Source of the DNA: Chlorobiota bacterium
GTDB taxonomy: Bacteria > Bacteroidota > Bacteroidia > Bacteroidales > F082
Direction: 5' to 3'
DNA length: 6,797 nucleotides
Assembly: GCA_030619415.1 (NCBI GenBank)
Contig: JAUXBM010000098.1
Span: 1 to 6,797, forward strand
Positions 6,605 through 6,797 of this stretch are shown piece by piece. The first letter of the stretch is position 1; each line of letters starts with the position of its first letter. Below the pieces are notes generated by a model. That model was not told where the DNA came from. It did no database searches and saw only the letters and a program-made list of their open reading frames with translations. The translations under genes and the position numbers were made by a program.

Positions 6605-6635
6605 CAAATATACGAATACTATACGTCATACCAAA
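6605..6635 (-). promoter_or_regulatory. Bacteroidota-type promoter of the toxin-antitoxin operon
   Basis: On the minus strand a -33 element TTTG (6635-6632) is separated by exactly 19 bp from a -7 element TATATTTG (6612-6605), a full match to the Bacteroidota consensus TTTG-N19-21-TAnnTTTG. Transcription should start near 6598-6602, giving a leader of about 12-16 nt before the antitoxin ATG at 6586. Placement, strand and spacing all agree. Confidence 0.75.
6609..6625. promoter_or_regulatory. Candidate operator: TATACG direct repeat between the promoter elements
   Basis: TATACG occurs at 6609-6614 and again at 6620-6625, an 11-bp (one helical turn) period. On the minus strand GTAT recurs four times between the -33 and -7 elements. 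Ribbon-helix-helix antitoxins commonly bind short direct or inverted repeats over their own promoter, so this is a plausible autoregulatory operator. This is inference from position and periodicity only. Confidence 0.4.
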
Positions 6636-6657
6636 ATATATAGGTGAATTTTCTCTT

Positions 6658-6797
6658 TTAGGCTAATTGCTACGGTTTGAATATGATGCGTTTGGCATTT
6701 TAAAACGCTTCATTTTCAACTTACGACTAATTTTATTTATAGCTATTATTTTCATTTTCAGCGCTATCTGCCAAATGCACTATATTTTTTGTTAGGC
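6658..6797. repeat. Gene-free, structured intergenic block with inverted and direct repeats
   Basis: No convincing ORF is seen from 6636 to the window end. The block contains a hairpin with arms 6683-6693 and 6703-6713 (10 of 11 pairs, 9-nt loop) followed by TTT on the plus strand. GCGTTTGGCA (6688-6697) can instead pair with TGCCAAATGC (6769-6778), 9 Watson-Crick pairs and one G-T. TTCATTTTCA occurs twice (6709-6718, 6751-6760), TTAGGC twice (6658-6663, 6792-6797), and ATAGCTAT (6739-6746) is a perfect palindrome. It could hold a terminator of a neighbouring gene or a recombination-site-like element. Its identity is not resolved. Confidence 0.4.

Noticed and set aside
6587..6607. Seven-residue N-terminal extension of the antitoxin from TTG 6607
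   Set aside because: The TTG is part of the promoter -7 element and lies upstream of the expected transcript start; the ATG at 6586 gives the usual family N-terminus.
6658..6797. Canonical integron attC site
   Set aside because: The inner inverted pair and the outer GTTAGGC box exist, but the left outer box (GGCTAAT) matches poorly and the arm spacing is too long and unequal, so it is kept only as a lead.

Overview
The window looks like a chromosomal segment of an anaerobic or facultative member of the Bacteroidota. The grounds are the AT-rich composition (about 40% GC by eye), start regions that are A-rich and lack Shine-Dalgarno sites, a textbook Bacteroidota promoter (TTTG, 19 bp, TATATTTG) on the minus strand at 6605-6635, and protein families common in that phylum. 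The lineage is inferred from these features, not measured.

Layout from left to right. Positions 5-53 hold a degenerate array of 7-bp repeats running up to the start of a plus-strand gene for a seven-helix M48/Ste24-type membrane zinc protease (55-1311). A short convergent intergenic region (1312-1475) follows, with a good plus-strand terminator at 1434-1466 and some small palindromic elements. Most of the window (1476-5861, minus strand) is one intact 1461-residue gene. It encodes a fused acyl-CoA dehydratase activase-type protein: two ASKHA activase domains in tandem, a four-cysteine linker, a DUF2229 region and a C-terminal HgdB-like region. It starts with TTG, and a 10-bp direct repeat overlaps the start. 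Upstream of it, separated by a strong minus-strand hairpin terminator, is a two-gene toxin-antitoxin operon: an antitoxin of the DUF6364/ribbon-helix-helix type (6335-6586) and a PIN-domain VapC-like toxin (5922-6338), overlapping by ATGA. The last 190 bp hold no gene but are rich in inverted and direct repeats.

How the parts work together. The toxin-antitoxin pair is a self-contained, probably autoregulated module that ends at its own terminator. The large activase fusion is therefore either transcribed from a promoter in the short gap after that terminator or depends on read-through, in which case the hairpin would act as an attenuator. The protease is convergent to it and unrelated in function.

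The most interesting object is the activase fusion. It carries activator (ATP-driven electron donor) and dehydratase-like (electron acceptor) modules on one chain, its first activase domain has lost canonical nucleotide-site residues that the second keeps, and no separate dehydratase subunit is encoded in the window. The substrate of this family is, to my knowledge, not established.
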